NCBI GenBank assembly: GCA_003135435.1
Contig: PLBR01000235.1
Coordinates: 1-47,817, forward strand
Direction of reading: 5' to 3'
Length of the DNA stretch: 47,817 bases
From: Nitrospira sp.
GTDB lineage: Bacteria; Nitrospirota; Nitrospiria; Nitrospirales; Nitrospiraceae
A program made the position numbers and the translations under genes. The notes under the pieces are model-generated. The model was not told the origin of the DNA and ran no database searches. It saw only the letters and a list, made by a program, of their open reading frames with translations. Of the stretch, positions 1-6,201 are shown one piece after another. Each line of letters begins with the position of its first letter. The stretch's first letter is position 1.

Positions 1-90
1 TGAAATCACTCTCCCTCTTACCCCAGCCCCCCGCGCCACACTCGCAGTAGACACGCCGAGACTCTTCGCAATCACCTGTAGTGACCAGCC
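1..90 (-). repeat. Decayed HTH-coding repeat, copy A
   Basis: Read on the minus strand this stretch encodes SLQVIAKSLGVSTASVAR, a helix-turn-helix of the kind found at the C-terminus of site-specific recombinases. A near-identical copy lies at 600-690. There is no start codon or full domain around it, so it looks like a remnant. The rest of this copy may extend beyond the window. Confidence 0.5.
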
Positions 91-273
91 TTTGCCCCCT
101 GTGGTTGTACCAGCCGCAATGTGAGTCAGGCGTATTGTTTAGGTCTGACCGCGGGAGCTCTGGTAATGTATTTTACGTATACTAGTGCATCGCCTAGGTC
201 CCCCGCGAGGCATTCCTGTGCAAGCTTGAGGGCGTAATCGAGCACCCCACCCCATCCCCGCTGGAGGTATGCC

Positions 274-531
274 ATGATAACCATCCACGCGACTACGGAA
301 GAACGCATTATCGAAATACTGGAGAGCACTGGTGCCTGCAGCCTAGACGATGTCGTCAGGTTCCTTCATCCGCATCTTAGTTGGAGCGATGTGTTCGTCG
401 CCGTCGATCGGATGTCGAGGGACGGACGGTTGTTGCTTCGCCAACTCGGGTACTCGACCTATCAGATCGCCCTGCCCTCGCCGCTCGTGAACCCTCGTTT
501 ACCATCTCGCCAGGAGGAGGCACAACCTTGA
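274..531 (+). CDS. Small winged-helix-like hypothetical protein
   Basis: An 85-residue protein. The start is an ATG preceded by a good ribosome binding site, CTGGAGG, about 7 bases upstream. Residues 8-60 read as an all-helical plus beta-wing pattern (ERIIEILESTGACSLDDVVRF, then DVFVAVDRMSRDGRLLLRQLG and YSTYQIAL), which resembles a winged helix that could bind DNA. The tail is Pro/Arg rich. It lies between two decayed recombinase-type HTH repeats inside the putative element, so a role in element regulation is possible but not shown. The fold call is inferred from pattern only. Confidence 0.55.
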   Translation: MITIHATTEERIIEILESTGACSLDDVVRFLHPHLSWSDVFVAVDRMSRDGRLLLRQLGYSTYQIALPSPLVNPRLPSRQEEAQP

Positions 532-533
532 CT

Positions 534-593
534 CCTCTCGCCGCGCAGATTGCAGAAGCCCAACGACTGGCGCAACAGTTCAAGGGTCGCTGA
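534..593 (+). repeat. Coding-like tail repeat, copy 1
   Basis: This frame reads LAAQIAEAQRLAQQFKGR and then stops. A diverged copy at 755-826 reads AAQFAESKQLSQQ...QQFKGC and then stops. Both are tails with no recognisable gene body and look like remnants of a duplicated gene. Copy 1 is followed directly by HTH repeat copy B on the opposite strand. Confidence 0.4.
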
Positions 594-599
594 GAAGGT

Positions 600-690
600 T
601 TCACCACTCTCTCTTTGCCCACCCCCCCCCCGCGCCACACTCGCAGTAGACACGCCGACATTCTTCGCAATCACCCATAGCGATCAGCTC
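600..690 (-). repeat. Decayed HTH-coding repeat, copy B
   Basis: A second copy of the repeat at 1-90. The minus strand reads WVIAKNVGVSTASVARGG. The shared core is cgcgccacactcgcagtaga followed by cacgccga, then attcttcgcaatcacc with one change. The long C-run at 620-632 probably marks a slippage-prone, non-selected sequence. Confidence 0.5.
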
Positions 691-754
691 TCCCATAAGG
701 TGCCGCGAAGCCGCTCCGAGTTTCATTTGAACTCTCCCACAAACGGGAGCACAC

Positions 755-826
755 TGCCGCGCAGTTTGCCGAATCCAAGCAACTCTCGCAACAGTGTCAG
801 GCACAACAGTTCAAGGGCTGTTGAGT
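755..826 (+). repeat. Coding-like tail repeat, copy 2
   Basis: A diverged copy of the 534-593 tail, reading AAQFAESKQLSQQ...QQFKGC and a stop. It has an internal extension of a few codons relative to copy 1. No start or upstream domain is visible. Confidence 0.35.
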
Positions 827-852
827 AGGGTCCGCCGATAGTTTTAGCCATT

Positions 853-1671
853 ATGAAATTCACAGCGATTGAACAAGAGGTCATTTTTCTCAAAGCGTCA
901 AATGAATCAATTGGATCAATGGTTAATCATGAAGTTCTTAAATTAAGTGAGGGAGATAATGGGGCTCAGGCAATATTCAAGACTTCGATCCATCAAAGGT
1001 TTTCCAACATCATTCTCGTCGATTTTCTTTCGAAGTCTGCCGAAGAGGTTACAGGGGAAAAGATTTCATCCATGGACGCATTAGTCAAAATATGTGAAAA
1101 GCCGAGCTTCAACCAACACAATTCGGTTAAGTCATTGAGGCGAACTGTCACAGCATTCAAGAAGTGGTTGGAGCATGAGATCAAAGTCAAAGTTTGGTTT
1201 CCTTCGATTGACCTTGATACGAAGCTTAAGGTTCAGAGACAGGAGTTCATCAAAATATGCGGAGACATATCCAAGCATAATTTCTCAAGACTTCATGTAA
1301 GAGCCCGCGAGTTGAAAAAGATACTCACGAGGAACGGTAAAGAGGTCAGTGATGAGGACGCCTTGTTGGCATTAGATGATTTCTACGAAAGATTTCACAC
1401 TGATATTTTTAGTTACCGAGGAAGTCACCTAGCTGAGCAGCTCAATAGCATTCGATGGGGCATCCAAGAATATTTGGAGCCAGAGTTTAAGAGGTCAATG
1501 GTAAATGAGGTATATGAGGACTGCACCCTACCGAGATATAGATATACCTATCCAAATGGCGTCAAGACAGAATTTGTTAAACATTGTTACTGGGCACTAA
1601 TGAACGACATCCGGGCGACTTCTTATATCAAGAGATTCAAAACATATAGAATACTGACACGAAGGTATTGA
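853..1671 (+). CDS. Orphan hypothetical protein, AT-rich
   Basis: A 272-residue protein of no family I recognise. It is soluble (no membrane segment or signal peptide), rich in Lys, Phe and charged helices, and ends in a basic tail (YRILTRRY). The start is ATG 853; there is no clear Shine-Dalgarno sequence, only a G-poor leader. Its A+T content and codon choice (AAA, AAT, ATA, TTT) differ strongly from every neighbour, which points to recent transfer. Its place just inside the putative integrated element suggests cargo, perhaps a defence or regulatory gene, but nothing in the sequence proves that. Confidence 0.65.
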   Translation: MKFTAIEQEVIFLKASNESIGSMVNHEVLKLSEGDNGAQAIFKTSIHQRFSNIILVDFLSKSAEEVTGEKISSMDALVKICEKPSFNQHNSVKSLRRTVTAFKKWLEHEIKVKVWFPSIDLDTKLKVQRQEFIKICGDISKHNFSRLHVRARELKKILTRNGKEVSDEDALLALDDFYERFHTDIFSYRGSHLAEQLNSIRWGIQEYLEPEFKRSMVNEVYEDCTLPRYRYTYPNGVKTEFVKHCYWALMNDIRATSYIKRFKTYRILTRRY

Positions 1672-2744
1672 GCTACAACAATGTCATGACCCCAGACTGC
1701 AATATGCTCAGGTGATCTCCCGTTTAGCGTATTGGATGGCAGATTCCCGTATCTCCGAAAGTCATAAGAAATTGAACCCCTGTAACCCGGCGTCTCGCCT
1801 CCCTCTAAGTGCTTGACATCCCGCCAGACCCAGTGGCAATGCATTTGACGACATTCTGAATCTCCCATTTCACCAGCTCTTTGTCATATGCGTCGAATGG
1901 AATGACGAAAACCCGGAAGGCGCAGTGGTACCGCCGCTCACCCCTTCACCCGCGAGAAAGCACCCCACCTTCCGAGGGCAAACGGCGACAAGAGAAGCAT
2001 TTGTCAGAGGGCAGCGCAGGCCAGTGTATGTATGGCCTCTGGAGATTCTGGCTGGACAAACGATCTGCTCAGGGCCGAAGGGCTATGGCAGGGGCCAAGG
2101 CTTTGCCGTCAGTGTAGACGTGTCAAGGCTCTCAGATGCGTGTGAGATGGCGAGAGTGACCATTAGCTGTCACCTCTGTCCACAAAGCCCTCTCAGGGCT
2201 TAATAGACATTCAGGACAGGATGATGAGAGGGGAGTCGATAATGAGTCTTGTTCTGTGGGAGTCCACCGTTCGAGTTTTCCTACTCCCGGTTTCACTCCC
2301 TGTTCGCTCCCGGTTTTACTCCCGATTCCAGGTCCAACTTAATCGCACTCCGTCGCACTCATTCAGGAAGAATTGCTCATAATTTCAATGCGAATATCGT
2401 TCATGGTCTCACTCCATCCCACAAGATCCCTATCCCCACCGATCGCCCTTTTAAGGCGAAGTCCATTTGATGAAAGGATCGTTTAAGGAATGCCAGGAGG
2501 CTCGCACCGCCTCCACGGTGCGAGCCATCGCATCACGATCAGGGGGAATAGGTTTCCCGCTCCTCGGGTCCCCGCGAAACCTCGCGCCCCGCCTGCTAAC
2601 GGCCATTTCCCCATGTGCACTGTGCTCCATTGTGGCCCCCCTCGCGGGCGCGCCGGGTGGGCTGAGGCCAGCGGCCGGTCGACTCCCTGCGGGACTCGCC
2701 CACCCCGCCAGGTCCCACTCGATACTGCCGAGCCGACGGATCAC
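1672..2744. other. Region of about 1 kb without a convincing gene
   Basis: Frames of 70-97 codons exist on both strands, but none has a ribosome binding site, a protein-like composition or a recognisable motif. What can be seen: a 7-bp hairpin at 2185-2201 (AAGCCCT-ctc-AGGGCTT), short repeats of the type ctcccggttt / actccc at 2280-2325, and a perfect 11-bp hairpin at 2499-2526. The right part (2530-2745) is very GC-rich. It may be a decayed or cis-acting part of the element. Confidence 0.5.
2499..2526. repeat. Perfect 11-bp inverted repeat
   Basis: The arms ggctcgcaccg (2499-2509) and cggtgcgagcc (2516-2526) are exact reverse complements with a 6-base loop (cctcca). There is no T-run on either side, so a rho-independent terminator is unlikely. 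It lies downstream of the zinc-finger gene (minus strand) and could be an mRNA 3' end structure or a protein-binding site of the element. Confidence 0.6.
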
Positions 2745-3407
2745 TTAGGGCGCCCCGGCCACTAGCCGCTTCAGGTACTCGACAATCCGTGTGAGCTGCG
2801 CTTCTTCTTCACGGAGCTCCAGCCGGAACTCCGGGTCCAATCCATCCGGTTCCGTCTCAACAAAACGACGTTCGCGAATCCGCTGCGCCAGCCAATGCTC
2901 TTTCAGCCTGCGCATTGAATTGTAGATCCGGAACAGCGCCCCTCGATCTAACCGAAACAGTGCCAGCATTGGCATGAGATCGTGTAGGTAGTCATCCAGC
3001 GTCTGATGTATTTGTTCCCATACTTGGGCATGCGCATTCTGTCCCGCCACATTCATGCGGATCAGTTCCCGTGCCCAGTCAGCGAAGTGCTCAGCGTCCT
3101 GTTGCAGCTGATCAAGCGCGGCCTCCACATCAAGCAAGAGTATCCTGGATTCGTAACTCAGCGGACCCGGTCGCCGTCTCATACAATCTGCCTCTCCACC
3201 CTGCGACGGTCGGAGCCGTTCTCGTAGGGTTGATCCACTATGGTTTTTGACAGCGGCGCCTTGAGGCACAGCGCCAATTTCAGCCTCAGCCTGTGCGCGC
3301 TGCCTCAGATAGGTATGATGACTTAGGTGCCCGAACAGGGCCTGCGAAGTTTTCCAGCGTTTGCCACAGCGATAGCATTCGAATGGGAGACGAGGTTTTC
3401 GAGCCAT
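2745..3407 (-). CDS. Bacterial C2H2 zinc-finger protein
   Basis: A 220-residue protein. The frame stays open upstream, but ATG 3407 is the best start because AAGGAG lies 12 bases before it and the next residues are basic (MARKPRLPFECYRCGKRW). Residues 11-33 form a C2H2 finger: Cys-x2-Cys, 12 residues, then His and a second His two or three residues on (ECYRCGKRW...HLSHH). The remainder (about 75-215) is strongly helical, with charged heptad-like stretches and an acidic/Arg-rich end. The finger suggests DNA or RNA binding; the helical part may dimerise. It sits in the putative integrated element beside an excisionase-like gene. The exact function is unknown. Confidence 0.65.
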   Translation of the reverse strand: MARKPRLPFECYRCGKRWKTSQALFGHLSHHTYLRQRAQAEAEIGAVPQGAAVKNHSGSTLRERLRPSQGGEADCMRRRPGPLSYESRILLLDVEAALDQLQQDAEHFADWARELIRMNVAGQNAHAQVWEQIHQTLDDYLHDLMPMLALFRLDRGALFRIYNSMRRLKEHWLAQRIRERRFVETEPDGLDPEFRLELREEEAQLTRIVEYLKRLVAGAP

Positions 3408-3590
3408 GGTGCAGTGATTCTCCTTCTCTGGTTTAGGTGAAGCGGCCTTTCCCCACGTATATCGATTCCAACTACTACCTAGTCCAAGCCTGTCTCGACG
3501 ATGACAAACTTGTACCGTGTCGCGTAACCCTGCTTTCATGAGATCGCAGGAGGTTATTGTTAGACCTGGTTCTCCAGGCACCCATTCGAA

Positions 3591-3893
3591 TCACTCCTCT
3601 TGCTTGATAAAGGACTGACGTCGCAGCTGAGCAACCACTTCTTCCACCTTCGCGATAAGGTCGGCTTTAGGAAGCTGTTTGCGCTGTAGGAAGAACTCGA
3701 TATCGGCGGGCCGAATCAAAACTTTGGTGTGGGGGGAAGCTTGATAAACGGGTAGGCCTTGCTGAATCCAGCGATCAAGCGTTCGCCGGCTCACGTCGGC
3801 CCAAGCGGCGGCGTGTTTCTTCGAGAGGAGGCCCTTGTCTGAAAATGAAAATGGCCGCACAGATTCTCCATCCGTGGGCCACAAAGGGCACAA
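3591..3893 (-). CDS. Excisionase-like helix-turn-helix protein
   Basis: About 100 residues with a MerR/HTH_17-type helix-turn-helix (LLSKKHAAAWADVSRRTLDR, WIQQGLPVY, then VLIRPADIEFFLQRK). This is the layout of phage and integrative-element excisionases and of AlpA-like regulators: an HTH that recognises DNA, a wing with a basic strand, and a 'DI..FL' helix. The start is uncertain. TTG 3893 is the only in-frame candidate with full coverage, and a second TTG follows 9 bases later. No strong ribosome binding site is visible. An inverted repeat (3896-3920) lies right at the start. The tRNA-Thr remnant at 4180 lies just beyond, which fits a directionality factor of an integrated element. No integrase gene is in view. 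Confidence 0.6.
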   Translation of the reverse strand: MCPLWPTDGESVRPFSFSDKGLLSKKHAAAWADVSRRTLDRWIQQGLPVYQASPHTKVLIRPADIEFFLQRKQLPKADLIAKVEEVVAQLRRQSFIKQEE

Positions 3894-3895
3894 AA

Positions 3896-3920
3896 ATACG
3901 CCGTAAGGACTCTGGCGTAT
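3896..3920. promoter_or_regulatory. Dyad at the start of the HTH gene, possible operator
   Basis: ATACGCC (3896-3902) and GGCGTAT (3914-3920) are exact inverted arms separated by 11 bases, centred about one helical turn upstream of the HTH gene start. An 8-bp palindrome CTACGTAG follows at 3921-3928. This would suit autoregulation by the adjacent HTH protein. That link is inferred from position only. Confidence 0.4.
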
Positions 3921-4134
3921 CTACGTAGAATTCTTATATCACAGATTCAAAAATTCCGTCAAGCGTCATCCAACGGCTCGTCAGTCCGCACTAACTTTGT
4001 GTGCCCTTAGACCGCAAAGTAGGGTGCGCCTGGGGTGCGTAGGGTGCAAGTTTCTGGCGTGGTTTGGCAACGCATGCCCCGCTCATTTCCACAATATGTT
4101 GTGGTTGCCTCTAGTTAGAGTACGCCGATGGATA

Positions 4135-4180
4135 TTTTGTAAACCGCAGGTTGGAGGTTCAATTCCTCTCGCCAGCTCCA
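4135..4180 (+). repeat. 3' remnant of a tRNA-Thr gene, probable attachment site
   Basis: The sequence reads like the 3' half of tRNA-Thr(TGT): anticodon-loop letters ttttgtaaa, then a T-arm ggagg-ttcaatt-cctct, an acceptor strand cgccagc, a discriminator t and an encoded cca ending at 4180. The 5' half is absent: no gctggcg acceptor partner and no D-arm occurs at the expected distance, and the anticodon stem does not pair. Such a scar is normally left where an element has integrated into the 3' end of a tRNA gene, so 4180 probably marks one border. Confidence 0.65.
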
Positions 4181-4213
4181 CTTTTAAGAGTTTTAGTGGT
4201 CTCGAAAAGATAA

Positions 4214-4828
4214 AAGATAACGGAAAAGGTAACAAGAGAAGACCAACCCATTTCTGAAAGTCCTCCTCCCTCCCTTCCTTCCGTTCGAGTAAACGTTGAT
4301 CCAACGGACCCCCCAGGTACTGTCAAATTAAGTTATGATGACGCACGGCCGCCGCGAGTCTTCTTCGACACCAATGTCATTTTAGGTTTTGGCGATGCAG
4401 GCGAAGCCGCGCTCCGCCGCTTGAAAGCAGAGCGAGGTTTTCGCGTTCGTTTCTCAATGCTGAATTTTGTCGAATTGCTCTCCCACCTTGACGATCCACC
4501 CTCCAAAGAATCACCCAACCCTTTTCAGAAATACCGAGCGGCATTCCGCCGCATATACAACATTTTTGATGGTGTGTTACCTTCCGCCGAATCAGCGCTC
4601 ATGCACGATGTCGGACTGAAGGAACATACGGGAAAGAATTGGGTCGTAGATGGGGCGTCGGTCCAGTATCAGGTCGAAGTGATCGCAAAATCCGAAACGC
4701 TTGAGGATGTGTTAAAGGCTGGACTAAATCCCACCCCTTATAAAAAGTTGCGAGAAGCAGACGCGACGGCGTTTCTCGAGGTGGTGGCCGAGTCGCGAAA
4801 AAACATCATAGAGATACGCTTCCCTTAG
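4214..4828 (+). pseudogene. PIN-domain-like frame without a usable start
   Basis: An open frame of about 204 codons. The only standard start, TTG 4421, would cut away the most diagnostic part, RVFFDTNVILGFGDAG (4352-4399). This is the first strand and acidic residue of a PIN nuclease domain (FDTN), followed by NFVELLSHL with the second conserved acidic residue. PIN domains are Mg-dependent ribonucleases, common as VapC-type toxins. Upstream of FFDTN the frame is a Pro-rich stretch with no ATG or GTG, and it begins 33 bases after the tRNA remnant. The natural 5' end may therefore have been lost by integration, or a frameshift may separate it from ATG 4334. The C-terminal half (DGASVQYQVEVIAKSETLED) is not typical of VapC. 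No antitoxin gene is visible. Confidence 0.5.
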
Positions 4829-4846
4829 CTAACAGTGTGGTTTCCC

Positions 4847-4963
4847 TCACCGCACCGGCTGAAACGACACGCCATACGCGTCCCGGTTCATCGGGCTCGT
4901 CGGGTTCCGTGGATCATACCGGTTCATCGGATTGAAGGGATTGAGCGGATTGTCCTGCGTCAC
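4847..4963 (-). CDS. Short peptide with NPx repeats
   Basis: A 38-residue frame from GTG 4963, preceded by GGGGGAG 4 bases upstream. It reads TQDNPLNPFNPMNRYDP and then RNPTSPMNRDAYGVSF, a three-residue NP-x periodicity that is a 9-base repeat at DNA level. It follows directly after the nuclease tail fragment at 4978-5064. Asn-Pro repeat peptides of this type are known but have no function I can name. It may be a real small protein or part of the decayed locus. Confidence 0.3.
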   Translation of the reverse strand: MTQDNPLNPFNPMNRYDPRNPTSPMNRDAYGVSFQPVR

Positions 4964-4977
4964 GAAACTCCCCCACA

Positions 4978-5064
4978 CTACCGCTTGGATTTCCGCCACT
5001 CCCACGGCGACACCTGCTGCGGGTCTTGCCAGAGTCCGCGCTGACCTTCCCGCGCGTCATCCGC
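4978..5064 (-). pseudogene. C-terminal scrap of an SNase-family nuclease
   Basis: This minus-strand frame reads DDAREGQRGLWQDPQQVSPW then EWRKSKR and a stop. That is the characteristic end of thermonuclease (SNase) domains, where xRGLWxDPxPxxPWEWR closes the fold. The nuclease core upstream is missing: the frame is stopped by TAA at 5065. Two larger fragments of the same family lie at 5811-6103 and 8093-8668. Confidence 0.6.
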
Positions 5065-5289
5065 TTACCCTATAATCATGATCAGGAGCAAGAACAACAA
5101 TGCCGCCGCCACCACCACCACCGCGCCCAGGACACGCTGGACAATCTCTTTGCGCTGCCTACGCATCGCGTCAGCTTGCCTCCCATCGAGACGACAATAA
5201 CCTGCCGTTGTCCTGTGTTGCCAGTTGTGGTACACCCAGCCGCCCGCCCTGCCCGTGTAGCACCCGTGTCGAAAGTCCTCACGCAACAA
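5065..5289 (-). CDS. Candidate small protein with C-terminal membrane helix
   Basis: A 74-codon frame with a TTG start. It ends in a strongly hydrophobic segment (VLGAVVVVAAALLFLLLIMI) preceded by a basic stretch (MRRQRKEIVQR), which looks like a tail anchor. The N-terminal half has several Trp, Cys and His residues. No ribosome binding site is convincing, and the GTG/GCG run that encodes the helix could arise by chance. It may be the truncated end of a longer protein. The function is unknown. Confidence 0.25.
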   Translation of the reverse strand: MLREDFRHGCYTGRAGGWVYHNWQHRTTAGYCRLDGRQADAMRRQRKEIVQRVLGAVVVVAAALLFLLLIMIIG

Positions 5290-5516
5290 AAAATGGCTAG
5301 CCCCCCTGGCGAGGACTGACCCGTTGAACCTGGACGATCGAGCAGAATCTTCCGTTCTAGACGCATTTCACAACATGCTTTCCCTGCCGGTGTCAGCCAT
5401 CGAGAGCGCGGAGCACACTTAGCCAGCCCGCAGCCTCGACCACATTCATTCCAGGTTGAAAAGAAGAAGGGGGATTTGCTACAAGTGTGTGAGCGAGCAA
5501 ACACGGAAGGCACCTC

Positions 5517-5702
5517 ATGAAGATACGCATCACGGTGAACCAGTCAGCGGATCACTCCCCCTGTGCCCATCGGGCCCTGACATTGAACGGGCGGTACCTG
5601 ACTTTGAAAGGGGTTGCCCTCACGCGTTCGAGGGAACGCTATACCTGCAATGCGTGCGGTGAACCGGTTGTCCGCACCCTCAACACGTCCGTGTCCTCCT
5701 AG
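5517..5702 (+). CDS. Candidate small protein with CxxC
   Basis: A 61-codon frame from ATG 5517, with GGAAGG about 6 bases upstream. It reads MKIRITVNQSADHSPC at the start and YTCNACGEPVVRTL near the end, giving one CxxC pair that could be half of a zinc ribbon. It lies in a decayed zone between nuclease fragments, so it may be non-functional. Confidence 0.3.
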   Translation: MKIRITVNQSADHSPCAHRALTLNGRYLTLKGVALTRSRERYTCNACGEPVVRTLNTSVSS

Positions 5703-5810
5703 CTATCCCGCGGCCACCGCGCCATCTGACACCGGGAATTGATCCCGCCAATCTTCCCGCGCCCCGCCTTGTGGTTTGATCGTTCCGCTCCTAGAATGGC
5801 GGTGATTGCC

Positions 5811-6103
5811 TCAGCGGGCGTCGTGCTTACGCTTCCGCCACTTCCACGGCGGCACCGGGTGCGGATCGGCCCAGAACCTTTTCCTCGCCTCTCGGGCATC
5901 CGTCTCTAGCCCTTCCAGTACCGTACCCCTGACGCATACTTCCGATACCACCAGCACCAGCCCTGTTTGACGAGTTCCTGATTGAGATTCATCCCATCGG
6001 GCAAGATCACGTCTCCAATGGTGCGCGTGTACTTGTCGCGGCCATGGGTCTGGATGGTGACTTCTTTCCCAAAGGCGAGGTCTGAGGCGGCGGGCTTAGC
6101 CCA
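5811..6103 (-). pseudogene. Frameshifted SNase-family nuclease
   Basis: The minus strand encodes a thermonuclease-type core (FGKEVTIQTHGRDKYTRTIG, DVILPDGMNLNQELVKQGWC, WWYRKYA) in one frame. It continues in another frame as GTVLEGLETDAREARKRFWA then DPHPVPPWKWRKRK. Comparison with the copy at 8093-8668 shows a one-base deletion (ggggtacgg against ggggatacgg) where the frames part. The N-terminal part of the domain is missing: a stop at 6104-6106 closes the frame upstream. The active family hydrolyses DNA and RNA and is usually exported; this copy cannot be functional. Confidence 0.7.
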
Positions 6104-6151
6104 TCACGAGGCGCGCTGTGCGTGAGTGACATTCGATGTGGTACACCCACG

Positions 6152-6180
6152 GGGGGGCAGGTCACTGCCTGCCCCCCTTT
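6152..6180. terminator. Strong GC hairpin, possible terminator
   Basis: Ten-base arms GGGGGGCAGG (6152-6161) and CCTGCCCCCC (6168-6177) enclose a six-base loop and are followed on the plus strand by ttt. It lies 22 bases past the end of the lipoprotein gene, which is on the minus strand, and there is no T-run in that direction. It may terminate transcription from the left, or act as a 3' stabilising hairpin for the lipoprotein mRNA. Confidence 0.45.
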
Positions 6181-6201
6181 CTCTCCGTACAGAGTAAAAG
6201 C

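Noticed and set aside
1881-2203. Two overlapping frames of 78 and 92 codons
   Set aside because: They share the same DNA in different frames, lack ribosome binding sites and show no protein-like pattern.
4083-4304. Minus-strand frame reading LARGIEPPTCGLQN
   Set aside because: This is the well-known false protein produced by translating the complement of a tRNA 3' half. It supports the tRNA remnant instead.
5082-5513. 143-codon minus-strand frame
   Set aside because: It runs through low-complexity GTG/GCG DNA, has scattered Cys/Trp and no start signal. The frame at 5065-5289 is the more plausible reading there, and even that is weak.
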